A DNA stretch of 64,000 nt from Gammaproteobacteria bacterium (GCA_018819105.1 JAHJQV010000004.1:62001-126000); one strand, 5' to 3'; numbered from the stretch's first letter, positions 43,094-56,069 are shown. Notes: generated from the letters alone by a model not told the origin. Numbers and translations are program-made.

Positions 43094-44554
43094 TCACGCC
43101 GCGTGACCAGGAAAGCTGACCTGTACGCACAAACCAGCGCCCTGCCCGAGCGTCAACAGCTCCACCTCGGCGGCATGCAGCGCAGCGATGCGCTGTACGA
43201 TGCGCAGTCCCAGGCCGTAGCCGGACTGATCCGAGCGCAGTTCCGGCGGCACGTTCACCGATTCCTCTGCCTGCACGAAGCGCTGCAGCTGGTCGTGTTG
43301 CTGCGGGCTGAGTCCAGTCCCCTGATCGGTCACCGAGAGCAGCAGCCGCTGACCCTGCGGCCGGATGTCTACACTGACCTCACCCCCGTGATGACTGTGG
43401 CGAATGGCATTGTCCAGCAGATTGCGCAACAGGATGGACAGACTGACCGCCTCTCCCGGCAGGCTGCAGCTGTGCGCGGTGGCCTCCAACACCAGCTCGA
43501 CACCACGCGCCTGTGCCGGTGCCGACAGGTCGGCCATCACCTCACGCGCCAGTGCCGCCAGATCCACCGTCTGCCAGTGCTGCCGCGACATCCCCGCAAT
43601 GCGGGCGAGCTGCAGCAGCTGATCGAGAACGCGTGCAGCACGCTGGCACTGGCGGGCAATTTCGCTGCAGGCGCTGGCCGTGTTCGCATCGTCACTACGG
43701 GCTGCGGTCAGCTCGGCGCGGGTCTTGATCACACTCAAAGGCGTGCGCAATTCATGTGCCACGTCGGCGCTGAAACGGCGTTCGCGATCGAATGCTGCAG
43801 CCAGCCTGAGCAACAGCTGATTAAGCGCATCGACCAGCGCGCTGACCTCGTCCGGCGCCGTGGTCGCCACCGGTTCCAGCAGGTCTTCGCTGCGGGCGTT
43901 GATCTGCGCCGACAGCTGCCGCAGTGGCCGCAGCCCGTGGCCGATCACCCACCAGCACAGCAGTCCGGCCAGCGGAATCAGGCTGAGCATGATGCCGTAT
44001 TGTCGCCACACCATGCTGCCGATGAGCTGACGACGCACATCGTCACGCTCGGCCACACGCACGGTGAAACCGCGCTCGGCATCGCGCAGGGTGTAGATGT
44101 GCCACAAGGTGGCCGCAGCGTCGTCCTGGCGCTGTTCGGCAAACCCCGGTGCGGCGCTGGTCTGCAGCAATGGCGGCGCATTCGGTGACGCCACCGCCAG
44201 GCAGTCGCTCTGCTGTGCCGGCGGCGGCTCATCGCAGAGGATGGTGTAGGCCAGTTCACGACGGTCAGCGTCATCGGTAGCGACCGTCTGGCGGCGCAGA
44301 TAAACGCCGGTCATCAGTGGCAGCAGGCTTTGCAGTTCGGCACGGAACTTGTCGGCATCCAGCTGTTCGCCGGCGCGTGGTTCGGTCTGGCTCCATAACA
44401 GCATGATCGCAGCGCTCTGCTGCAGATGGGCGTCAAACACCGATGCCAATTCGGCTTTAGCCGCCTGCCAGCTGACGATAAACACCAGCACCAGCGCCAG
44501 CAGCAAAGCCAGCATCAGCCCGAGCAGCAAACGCGTGCGCAATGAGCTGATCAC
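43094..44554 (-). CDS. Sensor histidine kinase, QseC/PmrB-like
   Basis: 486 residues. Starts at GTG 44554 overlapping the regulator's TGA (GTGA). TM1 ~9-29, a periplasmic domain ~30-185 (DUF2CSK-like, with an AELASVFDAHLQQSA start), TM2 ~188-205, a HAMP-like segment, then the HisKA box with His267 in FSADVAHELRTPLSV, N box LLRNLLDNAIRHSHHGG, and G boxes TDQGTGLSP and GYGLGLRIVQ. This arrangement is that of QseC/PmrB-type kinases. The pairing with an OmpR-type regulator and a PmrA-like box nearby supports it. The signal (iron, pH or peptide in relatives) is not determined. Confidence 0.9.
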   Translation of the reverse strand: MISSLRTRLLLGLMLALLLALVLVFIVSWQAAKAELASVFDAHLQQSAAIMLLWSQTEPRAGEQLDADKFRAELQSLLPLMTGVYLRRQTVATDDADRRELAYTILCDEPPPAQQSDCLAVASPNAPPLLQTSAAPGFAEQRQDDAAATLWHIYTLRDAERGFTVRVAERDDVRRQLIGSMVWRQYGIMLSLIPLAGLLCWWVIGHGLRPLRQLSAQINARSEDLLEPVATTAPDEVSALVDALNQLLLRLAAAFDRERRFSADVAHELRTPLSVIKTRAELTAARSDDANTASACSEIARQCQRAARVLDQLLQLARIAGMSRQHWQTVDLAALAREVMADLSAPAQARGVELVLEATAHSCSLPGEAVSLSILLRNLLDNAIRHSHHGGEVSVDIRPQGQRLLLSVTDQGTGLSPQQHDQLQRFVQAEESVNVPPELRSDQSGYGLGLRIVQRIAALHAAEVELLTLGQGAGLCVQVSFPGHAA

Positions 44555-45225
44555 GGCAGGCTGGCATCAGGATTGACCAGCAGGTAGCCAACCCCGCGCA
44601 TGGTGCGGATGGTTTCGGCACCGAGTTTTTTGCGCAGATGGTGCACATGCACTTCCAGCGCGTTGCTGGCAACCGGATCCAGCCAGCCGTACAGGGCCGT
44701 CTCCAGCCGATCCCGGGTGACCACGCGGCCGGCGTTTTCCAGCAGCAGTTGCAGCAGGGCGAACTCACGTCGACTCAGATCAATCTTGCGATCTGCCTGC
44801 ATGACCTGCCGCGTCTCAAGATCCAGCCGCAGCGCACCAGATTGCAGCACACTGGCCACGGTGCCGGAAACGCGCCGATGAATGGCGCGCAGCCGGGCCA
44901 GCAACTCATTGAAATCAAAAGGTTTGACCAGATAGTCGTCGGCCCCGGCATCGAGTCCTGAGATGCGGTCCTGGGTGGCGTCTCGGGCAGTCAGCATCAG
45001 CACCGGCAGTGTGCTGCCGGACTGGCGCAGACGCTGCACCAGATCCATGCCGGACAAACCCGGCAGGCCAAGATCGACAATGGCCAGATCGAACGCACCA
45101 GTCTGCAGCATGTGCAGGCCGGCATCACCCCGCGTGACCTGCTGCACACGATAATCCGCTGCCGTCAGGCCGTCACTCAGCGCCTGTGCCAGCGCCAGAT
45201 CGTCTTCAATCAGACAAAGGTGCAT
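44551..45225 (-). CDS. OmpR-family response regulator, QseB/PmrA-like
   Basis: 224 residues. Receiver ~1-118: acidic pair in LIEDDLALAQ (Asp8, Asp9), Asp51 in AIVDLGLPGLSG, Lys in DDYLVKPFDF. Winged helix ~125-222: LRLDLETRQVMQADRKIDLS, RREFALLQLLLENAGRVVTR, then NALEVHVHHLRKKLGAETIR and TMRGVGYLL. Length and motifs are those of QseB/PmrA. The kinase gene overlaps its stop by 4 bases. A single palindromic CTTAAG half-site at 45303-45308, 78 bp upstream, could be a remnant or weak autoregulatory site. It likely activates the TonB receptor gene downstream. Confidence 0.92.
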   Translation of the reverse strand: MHLCLIEDDLALAQALSDGLTAADYRVQQVTRGDAGLHMLQTGAFDLAIVDLGLPGLSGMDLVQRLRQSGSTLPVLMLTARDATQDRISGLDAGADDYLVKPFDFNELLARLRAIHRRVSGTVASVLQSGALRLDLETRQVMQADRKIDLSRREFALLQLLLENAGRVVTRDRLETALYGWLDPVASNALEVHVHHLRKKLGAETIRTMRGVGYLLVNPDASLP

Positions 45226-45752
45226 GGCGAGCGTGCTGGCGGGACTGAAGGCATGATCCGATTATAAGAGATTGCTGCGGCCTTGAATTGCGCATCCTGT
45301 CGCTTAAGGCGTGACTGCCGTATTACTGACAGCACCGCTTATCATCCGACCGCGCAACTTCGATGGAGGAGGCCGTAAACAAGCGTCGGCATTTTCGAGA
45401 AAAATGCGCTTAGCACTGGATTATTCTATAGGTTCCTCACTTTCCGGTATTGTTCTGCTGAACGAAAAAATCAGTATCGATCCAGTTTCCGGCGCCTTCC
45501 AGCGCACGTGTCACCGATCAGATGGTGTTGTAAGCGCGACCGGGCAGCAACACAGCAGCTGATCGAATCAGCAATCCGGAATTGGCATTCGGTGGCGATG
45601 CCGGTGCGGCAGCAAACAGCCCGTATGTCTTTGAGATCAGCTTATCGGATGATGATGCCTGACCCACTTCGCCGATAGGTTTGCCATCATATTCGCATGC
45701 ATCAAATTCGACTGGACTATATTGAGGCGTCTGAGTCATTTACGAGCAGGTC
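45226..45752. other. Intergenic region between the two-component system and a giant exported-protein gene
   Basis: Holds the regulator promoter near 45303 (CTTAAG half-site) and an AT-richer stretch (45400-45480). A 73-codon frame on the minus strand (45518-45739) is listed separately. Otherwise nothing recognisable. Confidence 0.5.
45518..45739 (-). CDS. Small hypothetical ORF, doubtful
   Basis: 73 codons from an ATG at 45739 (MTQTPQYSPVEFDACEYDGK...). The amino-acid mix is protein-like with no repeats, but no ribosome site precedes the ATG and the frame starts 14 bp after a terminator hairpin on the same strand. It could be a gene remnant. I do not recognise it. Confidence 0.25.
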   Translation of the reverse strand: MTQTPQYSPVEFDACEYDGKPIGEVGQASSSDKLISKTYGLFAAAPASPPNANSGLLIRSAAVLLPGRAYNTI

Positions 45753-45778
45753 AAAAAAGCCGCCAGTGGCCGCTTTTT
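45753..45778 (-). terminator. Terminator downstream of the 1779-residue protein gene
   Basis: AAAAAAGC[C]GCC-AGT-GGC[C]GCTTTTT: the arms pair except one C-C mismatch, and the minus-strand reading ends in six T. It lies 71 bp past the stop at 45850 and could work in both directions. Confidence 0.6.
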
Positions 45779-45849
45779 CTGGTTAGTGCAGGGTTTCACT
45801 GCTCACTGCCGAAGTATCCCGGCAGCAATGCAGAGTTGCATCTCGCTGC

Positions 45850-48800
45850 TCAACGCAATTCCACAGGATTTTCGAATCCATCTGCAAACACGCCTGATTG
45901 CGTGGTCGTTTCATCACTATTGTTAGCTGGATCCGGGTCAACAGGTGACGCAGGTGACACGACCAGTGCACTGCTGGTCAACGTTTCTGATGCGTTCGCT
46001 GTTACCGTGCCGGTAATGCTGAACAACACGGTCGTGCCACTGGCAAGATCAACTGCCACATCAATGTCACCACTGCCGGAAGCAGGGCAGCTTGCCCCGG
46101 CATCCGCCTGGCAAGTCCATTCCAGATCCGACAGCGCAGCATCCACAGAAGAAGTAACATCGGCCGCACTCACGGTAAGCGGCCCGAGATTGCTGACCAT
46201 CAGCAGATAAGTAAAGCTTTCACCGACCGCCGCAAAGTCATTCAGCGGCATCAGTATCAACTCAAGATCAGCTTCATTGTCCAGGCCGGTACCGCTGAGC
46301 ATCACATTCAATTCGCCGTTGCTGGCATTGGACTGAACCGACAACACCGCCTCGAATGTCTGCGCTGTCAATGGCGCAAAGTCGAGATTGACCGTACAGG
46401 ATTCTCCGGCCAGCAGAGTGGTTCCAATACAGCCTTCAAACGAGATGGAAAATGGATCCGGATTGCTGCCAGTCAGCGCCAGCCCGGTGATATTGAGCCC
46501 ACCGGCACCGGTATTGCTGAGATTGACCGTCGCGCTGGCCGTGTCATTGAGCGCGGTCGCCGGGAACGTCAGGGCGGCTGGATCGGCCGTGATCACCGGG
46601 GCGCTGCCGATGCCGGTCACGGCAATCAGGGTCGGGCTGGCTTCCAGATCCGACGGCACTTCCAGCGTTGCACTAAAGCTTCCAGCCACCAGGGGTGCGA
46701 ACTGAAGTTGCAGCTGGCATTGCGCACCCGGTGTCAGCGTGACGCCACTGCAGCTGTCGGCGATGATGGAAAACACACCATCGACATCATCCAGCAGCTG
46801 CAAGGCACCCAGTGCCAGTGGCGCTTCCCCGACATTCTGCACGATCAGGTTGCGGGTTGCCGTCGTATTGATCAAGACACCGGCAAAGTTCACCGCAGAC
46901 GGTGTAAAGCTCAATTCAAGAGCACCATCGCAGGGTCCGGCCGGACTGGTGTTCCAGGGCTCGAAGACGACATTGCCGTTGACTCTGGCACCATCACCGT
47001 TGCCGGCACCGGATGGACCGCTGGCATCACCCCACCAGTTGCAGGTCGCAGCAATGACGCCTCCAGAGCTGGCACCACCTGAAGTGGCGGCGCCAAATCC
47101 TGATGGATTGCCGTTGTCCAGGATCTGATTGTCGGTAGCGCTGATGGTGCCTCCATCCCTGGTCGACAACGCAGTGGAGGATCCGGCGCTGCTGGCTGGC
47201 AGTGTGATCAGTGAGTTGGTGATGGTGACATCGGCGCTGCCATCCCCAATCGTGGTGGGTCGCAGTGCCACCACACTGAAACCGGTGCCCTCTGAGCCAT
47301 TGGCGGTGAAGGTGGAGTTGTCGATGGTTGCGACAACCCGGCCTGCCGCATGGACGCCACGCGGGTTGTTGTTGCTCAACGTGACGTTGCTGATCGCCGC
47401 TGTCTGCAGCGGGCCTGTCAATCCCACGCTGAAATCTGACAGTGATATGCCGGCCGAATTGGTGGTCAGATTCTGCACGCCGTCAATCGCAACATTGTCG
47501 ATGACCAGATCAATGCTGTCGGTAGCGCTGGAGTCGGATCCGGTAAAGGCATAGATGCCAGCCTGAAAACTGCCGCTGCCGGAGAAATCACTGATACTCA
47601 AGTCGCGGATATCCAGTGCAGACGCACTGAAATCGACACCATCCAGAGTGTTGACCACAGCGATGCCCTGCATGCTGCCGGTGATGCTGCCGGCCTCTAC
47701 CACAGGCCTGCTCACAGTGTTGACGGCATGTGCCAGCACGCCAAAGAAACCATCGGCCAGCACATTGTTCTGCAACAACAGAGCGCCGTTGCCATTGATG
47801 CTGTCAACAAAGATGCCGGCACTGGGCTGACCGGCAAAGGACTGACCGGACAGTGTGATGCAATTGTCGGCCAGGCTGATGCTGGTGCCGGTTGCCACGG
47901 TGGCATTTTGTACCAGCACACCGGCCTGCTGTGCGGCAATCAGGTTGTTGCTCACCGCAAGTGGTGCAAATCCACCGCTATTGTCGACGCCGGCGACGGC
48001 ATTCAGAGCAAATCCGTTGATGCTGACATCGGCCGCTGCAATGGTGATGGCGGCACCCGCCGGGTTATTGATCTGCGTCTCCGCCACGCGCGTTGTGCAG
48101 CTCATGGCATCGGCATTTTCGCCGATCAGCTGCACCGGCTGGCTCAGGCTGACCGGTGCATAATCTCCGGTGGCAACGAACACTTCGGCATTGACTGCGC
48201 TCACCGCCAGCGCCTCGGCCAGCGTGGCGAAGGCATCCACACCGACATTCGCAGTAACCGGGCCGCTCAGGGCATTGTGTTCGAAACTGACTTCATCACC
48301 AAAGCTGTTGCTGGCGAAGTCGTCATCGACGAACACGGTGGCACCGCCTATCGGCGTGTCGATCAACACTGTGGTGGTGGCGGTCTGACCATTGTTGACG
48401 GTCGCCGTAATGTCGTTGGCAATGCCCTGGTTGTTGCCGGTGAAGACACTGCCGGCCAGGCCTGCAGTCAGCATGTCACTCGCTGGTGCTGCGCTGCCGA
48501 AGGCACCGCCGGCAAAGTCGACGTCCAGCACATCGGGAACCGTGCAACCGGCAAGCGCGGCAGCGTTATCACCATTCACTGTGTTTTGCAGTGACGCCGA
48601 AAGCGTACTGCTGTCACCGACGCCGATGCTGACCGGATCTGCCTGCAGCGCAAACAGCAGCCAGTTGCCACCATCGACTGTCGCGCCGCTGATCTGATCA
48701 CAACTGCCTGCCCCGGGCCCGTCATTACAACCCCACCAGTTGACGCTGGCGTCCGAGGGCACGGCCTGATCGGCATTGATGTTTTCAATCCCGGCAATGG

Positions 48801-51189
48801 TGTTGCCGCTGATAATGTTGCATTTGAAATCCCCTGACCCATTGGAATCCAGGCGCACTCCGACAGCATTGTCGATGGCACTGTTGCCGATGAAGGCGAG
48901 CGGCCCGCGCGCACTCCAGTCGGCACCAAAGCGGCCCGGCAGCCACTCATAACCCACGTTGGCACCGCTGATCTGGTTGCCGCTCCAGACCGAACCATCG
49001 TCGCTGGTCGCGGATGACTGCGCCGTGATGCGATAGCCGGCCTGCAGATTGTTGAGCGGATCATTGGCGGGATCAAGATTGATAAAGCGGTTGTTGCGCA
49101 CGATGATGTTGCGCTCGACGGCATTGCTGTTTTCCCAGATACCCAGTATCGACTGCGGGTTCGCCGCAGGGGCGTTCAGCACCCTGACCAGATTGTCTTC
49201 GATGACCAGGCCCTCGTACGCACCGCTGCTGGTATTGGACTGCATGGCCACATTGGAGGAGGTGGTGGAGGCAGTCGATGAGCCATCACCGGGAATGTCA
49301 ATGATATTGCCGGCGATAAGCTGATTGTCGCCGAACGAAAAGTGAATGCCGATGTTCTGGAAAGCCTCACCTGCGACCGTACTGCCGGCGATGTCGGTGG
49401 GCATGATGATGTGATTGTTGATGATGCGGGTGTTGTCGTAGGCGTTCACGGTGCTGCCGGCAAAAAAGATGCCCAGCGACAGATCAAAGCCTTCAATTTG
49501 CAGATTGGAGAATTCCAGATTGCGATTTTCCGCGCTGAACACCACCAGAAATGCCTCCAGATCTTCACCCGCCAGATCACCAGGCCCGACGATCACGGCA
49601 TCGCCCTGACTGGATGCAGTCATTGTGATGCTGTCACGGCCAGCCGGATAGGTGATGCTGAAATCGTCACCGGTCTCAGCCGTTGCATCGGAACCATCAG
49701 CCCAGCTGGCAAAAGCATTCGGCTCCACCCAGTCGAAGGTACCGGACAAGACGATGACGTCGTCATCCAGTGCCATCTGCACGGCGTTGTTGATGCGGGT
49801 GTAATCGTTGTCGGTGGCTGTGGGCGTGTCCCCGGTCTGAGCTACCGACTCGATCAGCCCGGGACGCATCTGGGCGGCAGCCCAGGCCACCATGGATTCG
49901 CCATGCACCTCGACGCCACCGGTATCATCCGCAGCTGCGGTCGGATACGGCAGAATCTGCCCATTTGCCTGCTGCTGATCAATCAGATACTGTCCGGCAC
50001 TGGCAATCTGTGCGGCAAAACCGTCACGATCCAGCAGATCCAATGCCAGCAAAGTGAATGCCGTAACCTGACTGTCCTGATTGCTGGCATCCAGAGGATC
50101 CGCCGAAGAATTGAACAGGACGCCACCGCTGGCCTGCTGGAAACCCAACAGCAGATTGGCCAGTTCCATGGTGTTGTCCGCTGCCGCCCATTTGCCAGTG
50201 GCCGGATCCAGTTCAGCACCGACTCTGGCTGCGGCCCACACCGCACCAGACAGACCCACGAGATCGTTGTCAGCACCAGCCTGGGGTACACTTTCAAGGG
50301 ATTGCAATATGCCATCGATAAACGCTTGGGCGATCTGTGTGCGGCCTTCAATGTGTGCAGCCACCACTCCCCAGCTCAGATCCCAGGCCACCACTTCAGG
50401 AATGCTGGCGCGACGCACAAACTCGGCGGCGACAAAATCAGCCGCATCCCAGTTGTTGTCGGGGCCATAGGTGCCGGCCTGCAGCCGGTTCCAGAAATCG
50501 CTCACCACCAGATTGCGATATTGCTGGTCACCGGTGGCGCGGGTCAGTTCGACCAGAAACAGAGTGTCGGCTCCGGTGAACCGCTTGATTGATGTGGCAG
50601 GAAAGTTGTTTGGGTTGGCCAGCAGGTAATCGCCGGCTGCAGTGGCGGCAGCAATGTACGCGGGATTGCCGGTGCGGCGAAACGCCTGGATAAGGCCATA
50701 AGCCGTTGGTGCCTGGGTGTTGGTGAATACGCTGGTGCTGCCCGCTGTCCAGGGGAAGCCTCCACCTGGCTGTTGCTCGGTCAACAGCCAGGCAGCGGCG
50801 TTGTTGATGAAATCCAGCGCGGGTGATGTGCGTGTGGCTGCAGCCGATCGAGCCAGACCATGACTGGCCGGACTGCGCAGTGTGCCACCGGCAGTGCGGG
50901 CCGGAGCTGCCAATTGCTGCGCAGAGGAATGATGGGCAACCAGACCGGATGCGGATTGGAAGCCCGAATCAGGCAACCGTTCCTGTTGCATCTGCGCCAG
51001 TGCCGGATGTACCTGCATGATAAAGCAGAACATCAGGCCTGCAGTCATGCCGTAGCACGACCTGGTTGCCCATAGGGCTGCCCCCCGAACTCGTTTGGCA
51101 GTGGCAGTTGCGCCAATGCCAGATGGTGATGATGCAATGGTTGTCTGGTGTGGTGTTCTGTCGATGTCTCGTACTGAACTATGAAGCAT
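45850..51189 (-). CDS. Giant exported chimeric protein: alpha-toroid, beta-helix, Ig-like and DUF11 domains
   Basis: 1779 residues. An alternative start (ATG at 51048) would drop a 47-residue basic extension before the signal MTAGLMFCFIMQVHPALAQ. Residues ~125-455 look like an alpha/alpha toroid of the terpenoid-cyclase/prenyltransferase type (AAAWLLTEQQPGGGFPW, AGDYLLANPNNFP, AGQYLIDQQQANGQILPYP). Residues ~470-1370 are a long parallel beta-helix-like region (repeated N-x-I/V-x-N-N, e.g. NRNLEFSNLQIEGFDL). Two choice-of-anchor-D-like Ig domains (~1380-1610) and a DUF11 domain (~1620-1765, ending DPDPANNSDETTT) follow. The tail is SGVFADGFENPVELR, the clearest DGFE tail in the window. A LuxR-type regulator gene lies directly upstream on the same strand. 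Function unknown; surface or secreted. Confidence 0.85.
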   Translation of the reverse strand: MLHSSVRDIDRTPHQTTIASSPSGIGATATAKRVRGAALWATRSCYGMTAGLMFCFIMQVHPALAQMQQERLPDSGFQSASGLVAHHSSAQQLAAPARTAGGTLRSPASHGLARSAAATRTSPALDFINNAAAWLLTEQQPGGGFPWTAGSTSVFTNTQAPTAYGLIQAFRRTGNPAYIAAATAAGDYLLANPNNFPATSIKRFTGADTLFLVELTRATGDQQYRNLVVSDFWNRLQAGTYGPDNNWDAADFVAAEFVRRASIPEVVAWDLSWGVVAAHIEGRTQIAQAFIDGILQSLESVPQAGADNDLVGLSGAVWAAARVGAELDPATGKWAAADNTMELANLLLGFQQASGGVLFNSSADPLDASNQDSQVTAFTLLALDLLDRDGFAAQIASAGQYLIDQQQANGQILPYPTAAADDTGGVEVHGESMVAWAAAQMRPGLIESVAQTGDTPTATDNDYTRINNAVQMALDDDVIVLSGTFDWVEPNAFASWADGSDATAETGDDFSITYPAGRDSITMTASSQGDAVIVGPGDLAGEDLEAFLVVFSAENRNLEFSNLQIEGFDLSLGIFFAGSTVNAYDNTRIINNHIIMPTDIAGSTVAGEAFQNIGIHFSFGDNQLIAGNIIDIPGDGSSTASTTSSNVAMQSNTSSGAYEGLVIEDNLVRVLNAPAANPQSILGIWENSNAVERNIIVRNNRFINLDPANDPLNNLQAGYRITAQSSATSDDGSVWSGNQISGANVGYEWLPGRFGADWSARGPLAFIGNSAIDNAVGVRLDSNGSGDFKCNIISGNTIAGIENINADQAVPSDASVNWWGCNDGPGAGSCDQISGATVDGGNWLLFALQADPVSIGVGDSSTLSASLQNTVNGDNAAALAGCTVPDVLDVDFAGGAFGSAAPASDMLTAGLAGSVFTGNNQGIANDITATVNNGQTATTTVLIDTPIGGATVFVDDDFASNSFGDEVSFEHNALSGPVTANVGVDAFATLAEALAVSAVNAEVFVATGDYAPVSLSQPVQLIGENADAMSCTTRVAETQINNPAGAAITIAAADVSINGFALNAVAGVDNSGGFAPLAVSNNLIAAQQAGVLVQNATVATGTSISLADNCITLSGQSFAGQPSAGIFVDSINGNGALLLQNNVLADGFFGVLAHAVNTVSRPVVEAGSITGSMQGIAVVNTLDGVDFSASALDIRDLSISDFSGSGSFQAGIYAFTGSDSSATDSIDLVIDNVAIDGVQNLTTNSAGISLSDFSVGLTGPLQTAAISNVTLSNNNPRGVHAAGRVVATIDNSTFTANGSEGTGFSVVALRPTTIGDGSADVTITNSLITLPASSAGSSTALSTRDGGTISATDNQILDNGNPSGFGAATSGGASSGGVIAATCNWWGDASGPSGAGNGDGARVNGNVVFEPWNTSPAGPCDGALELSFTPSAVNFAGVLINTTATRNLIVQNVGEAPLALGALQLLDDVDGVFSIIADSCSGVTLTPGAQCQLQLQFAPLVAGSFSATLEVPSDLEASPTLIAVTGIGSAPVITADPAALTFPATALNDTASATVNLSNTGAGGLNITGLALTGSNPDPFSISFEGCIGTTLLAGESCTVNLDFAPLTAQTFEAVLSVQSNASNGELNVMLSGTGLDNEADLELILMPLNDFAAVGESFTYLLMVSNLGPLTVSAADVTSSVDAALSDLEWTCQADAGASCPASGSGDIDVAVDLASGTTVLFSITGTVTANASETLTSSALVVSPASPVDPDPANNSDETTTQSGVFADGFENPVELR

Positions 51190-51319
51190 GAATGATTTTC
51201 CCTAAGTGTATTGATTCAGGAACATCCATGTTGTCAACCACAGCAACGGTATGTCGTATGCTGCATGCCACGATCCATTGGCCTGAGCTAATGTACCGGG
51301 CGAAGCTCGACCATTCATC

Positions 51320-51331
51320 CCCCAAATGGGG
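51320..51331. promoter_or_regulatory. CCCCA-AA-TGGGG dyad upstream of the giant protein gene
   Basis: 5-bp arms around AA, 131 bp before the ATG at 51189, between the LuxR-type regulator's stop and the giant gene. It is a candidate operator for that regulator, unsupported by any second copy in the window. Confidence 0.3.
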
Positions 51332-51343
51332 TATGCGAGCGGA

Positions 51344-52492
51344 TCAGCGGAAGGGAATCAGCAACTGACTGATGCGCCGCACCAGTTCCAGCTGCGAGTG
51401 ACACTGCGCCTTGGCCATGATGGATTTCAGCTGCGCCCGGACGGTGGCCACGCTGACCCCCCTTGCGGCGGCAATTTCGACCGGTTTGCTGCCGTTAAAC
51501 AGACAGGCGGCGACCTGCCCTTCCGCCTCGGTGAGCCCGAACAGCCTGGCCAGCAGCTCAGCCGTTTTCGCATCGGCCACAGCGGCATCGGCCACCGTGA
51601 CCACAATCTGAAAGCACAGCAGGTAACCGTCAAATGACGGCAGCAGATAGATGTTGTGTGCTGGCAACGACCTGCCGCCATTGCAGCCCGGAATGGCCTC
51701 GGGCTGCAGACCTTCAGCACTGGTATTGATGCTAGCATAGGCCTTGAGCTTGTGCAGCAACTGCTCCTGCACACCGGCATGGTGATAGCTCAGACAGCCC
51801 TGCTGCTCGCTGAACATGGTCGCATCGTCCAGCAAGGCGGCGGCGAGCGAATTGTGATCCAGCAGCCGCAAGCTCTGATCCACCAGGAAAATGGCCACCG
51901 GCAGCTGCTCGGTCAGTGGGTTGTGAATCTGCGCCTTGCGTTTCTGCTGTTCCAGCTCCAGCGTCAGTGCAACGGCGTTGTGCAGATGTGCACGCACCGG
52001 TTCCAGCATCTGCTTGTGCCGGGCTGTGTATTTGCCATGCAGACGCAGTCTGGGCAGACCAAACGTGTAGGCATGCGAGCCGCCTACCCGACCGAATACA
52101 CCAATGGCATCGCCAAAATCCAGCTGTTTCCAGTAATCCTGATACAACTCGGTGGCCTCGAAAGTGTCGCGCCGGATGACATCGTCGGAGAAGTTCACAC
52201 CCGTACTGATCTGATTGCGCACAAAGCGCGCCTGCCACGGGTCAATGCTGCCGAAATGCTCGGTGTAGGCCTTGCGTGCATGCTCCGGATAGTCGTTGAT
52301 GGCCAGTGGAATCATTTCGCCGCTGCGGACGTTGCGCAATTGTGCCAGACCACCGGCTGCCCCCAGTTCCTGCTGCAGACAACCGAGTGCACGCGAAAAC
52401 GCCTGCTCCGGCCGGCTGAGGAGATCATGGTATAAATGAAGAGTGAATTTTTCCTGATCAATCAACGTGGACAACTGTCGCCCCTGACGCAT
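51344..52492 (-). CDS. LuxR-type HTH transcriptional regulator with sensor domain
   Basis: 382 residues. Residues ~1-310 form a sensory region of PAS/GAF type (ALGCLQQELGAAGGLAQLRN; IFLVDQSLRLLDHNSLAAALL). The last ~65 residues are a LuxR HTH: FGLTEAEGQVAACLFNGSKP, VEIAAARGVSVATVRAQLKS. There is no receiver domain. It resembles LuxR regulators with PAS-like sensors that control exported products. Gene order (regulator, 154-bp gap, giant exported protein on the same strand) suggests it controls the latter. Two ATCTCTATG repeats lie over its own start. Confidence 0.85.
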   Translation of the reverse strand: MRQGRQLSTLIDQEKFTLHLYHDLLSRPEQAFSRALGCLQQELGAAGGLAQLRNVRSGEMIPLAINDYPEHARKAYTEHFGSIDPWQARFVRNQISTGVNFSDDVIRRDTFEATELYQDYWKQLDFGDAIGVFGRVGGSHAYTFGLPRLRLHGKYTARHKQMLEPVRAHLHNAVALTLELEQQKRKAQIHNPLTEQLPVAIFLVDQSLRLLDHNSLAAALLDDATMFSEQQGCLSYHHAGVQEQLLHKLKAYASINTSAEGLQPEAIPGCNGGRSLPAHNIYLLPSFDGYLLCFQIVVTVADAAVADAKTAELLARLFGLTEAEGQVAACLFNGSKPVEIAAARGVSVATVRAQLKSIMAKAQCHSQLELVRRISQLLIPFR

Positions 52493-52494
52493 AC

Positions 52495-52527
52495 ATCTCT
52501 ATGAATTATGGCATAAAAATCTCTATG
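52495..52527. repeat. Direct repeats ATCTCTATG at the LuxR-type regulator start
   Basis: ATCTCTATG(A/C)ATT occurs at 52495-52507 and 52519-52531, 24 bp apart, immediately upstream of the regulator's ATG (52490-52492 complement), with a CATAAT -10-like hexamer between them on the minus strand. Autoregulatory binding is possible. Confidence 0.35.
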
Positions 52528-52671
52528 CATTCATACAGAATATCAATTACATTGTTACGGAAAACTGATTCAGCCAGCATAACTCAAGCCTCTGGTGAAT
52601 GAATTTGGGAAAGCGGTGTGGCCAGGCGATGCTTAACATAGCACCACAGGGATTGACCAGACACCGGTGAC

Positions 52672-54729
<2,058 letters not shown>

Positions 54730-54863
54730 CAGACTCCGGAAGATTGCTGTGATTGGCTGAACTGCGTCGCTGTTGCCGCTGCTGTCGCGGTGTATTCAGA
54801 TCGGTCGACTTGCTATTATACTCACACCATTTCGTTAAACCTTTGTCTCGCCAACCGCTGTGG

Positions 54864-56069
<1,206 letters not shown>

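Noticed and set aside
45311-45562. An 83-codon plus-strand open frame in the 45-kb gap
   Set aside because: No ribosome site, low-complexity start, no family, and overlap with another doubtful frame.
54730-54863. A LexA (SOS) box in the uvrB promoter
   Set aside because: No CTG-N10-CAG with the right AT-rich core could be found by eye.
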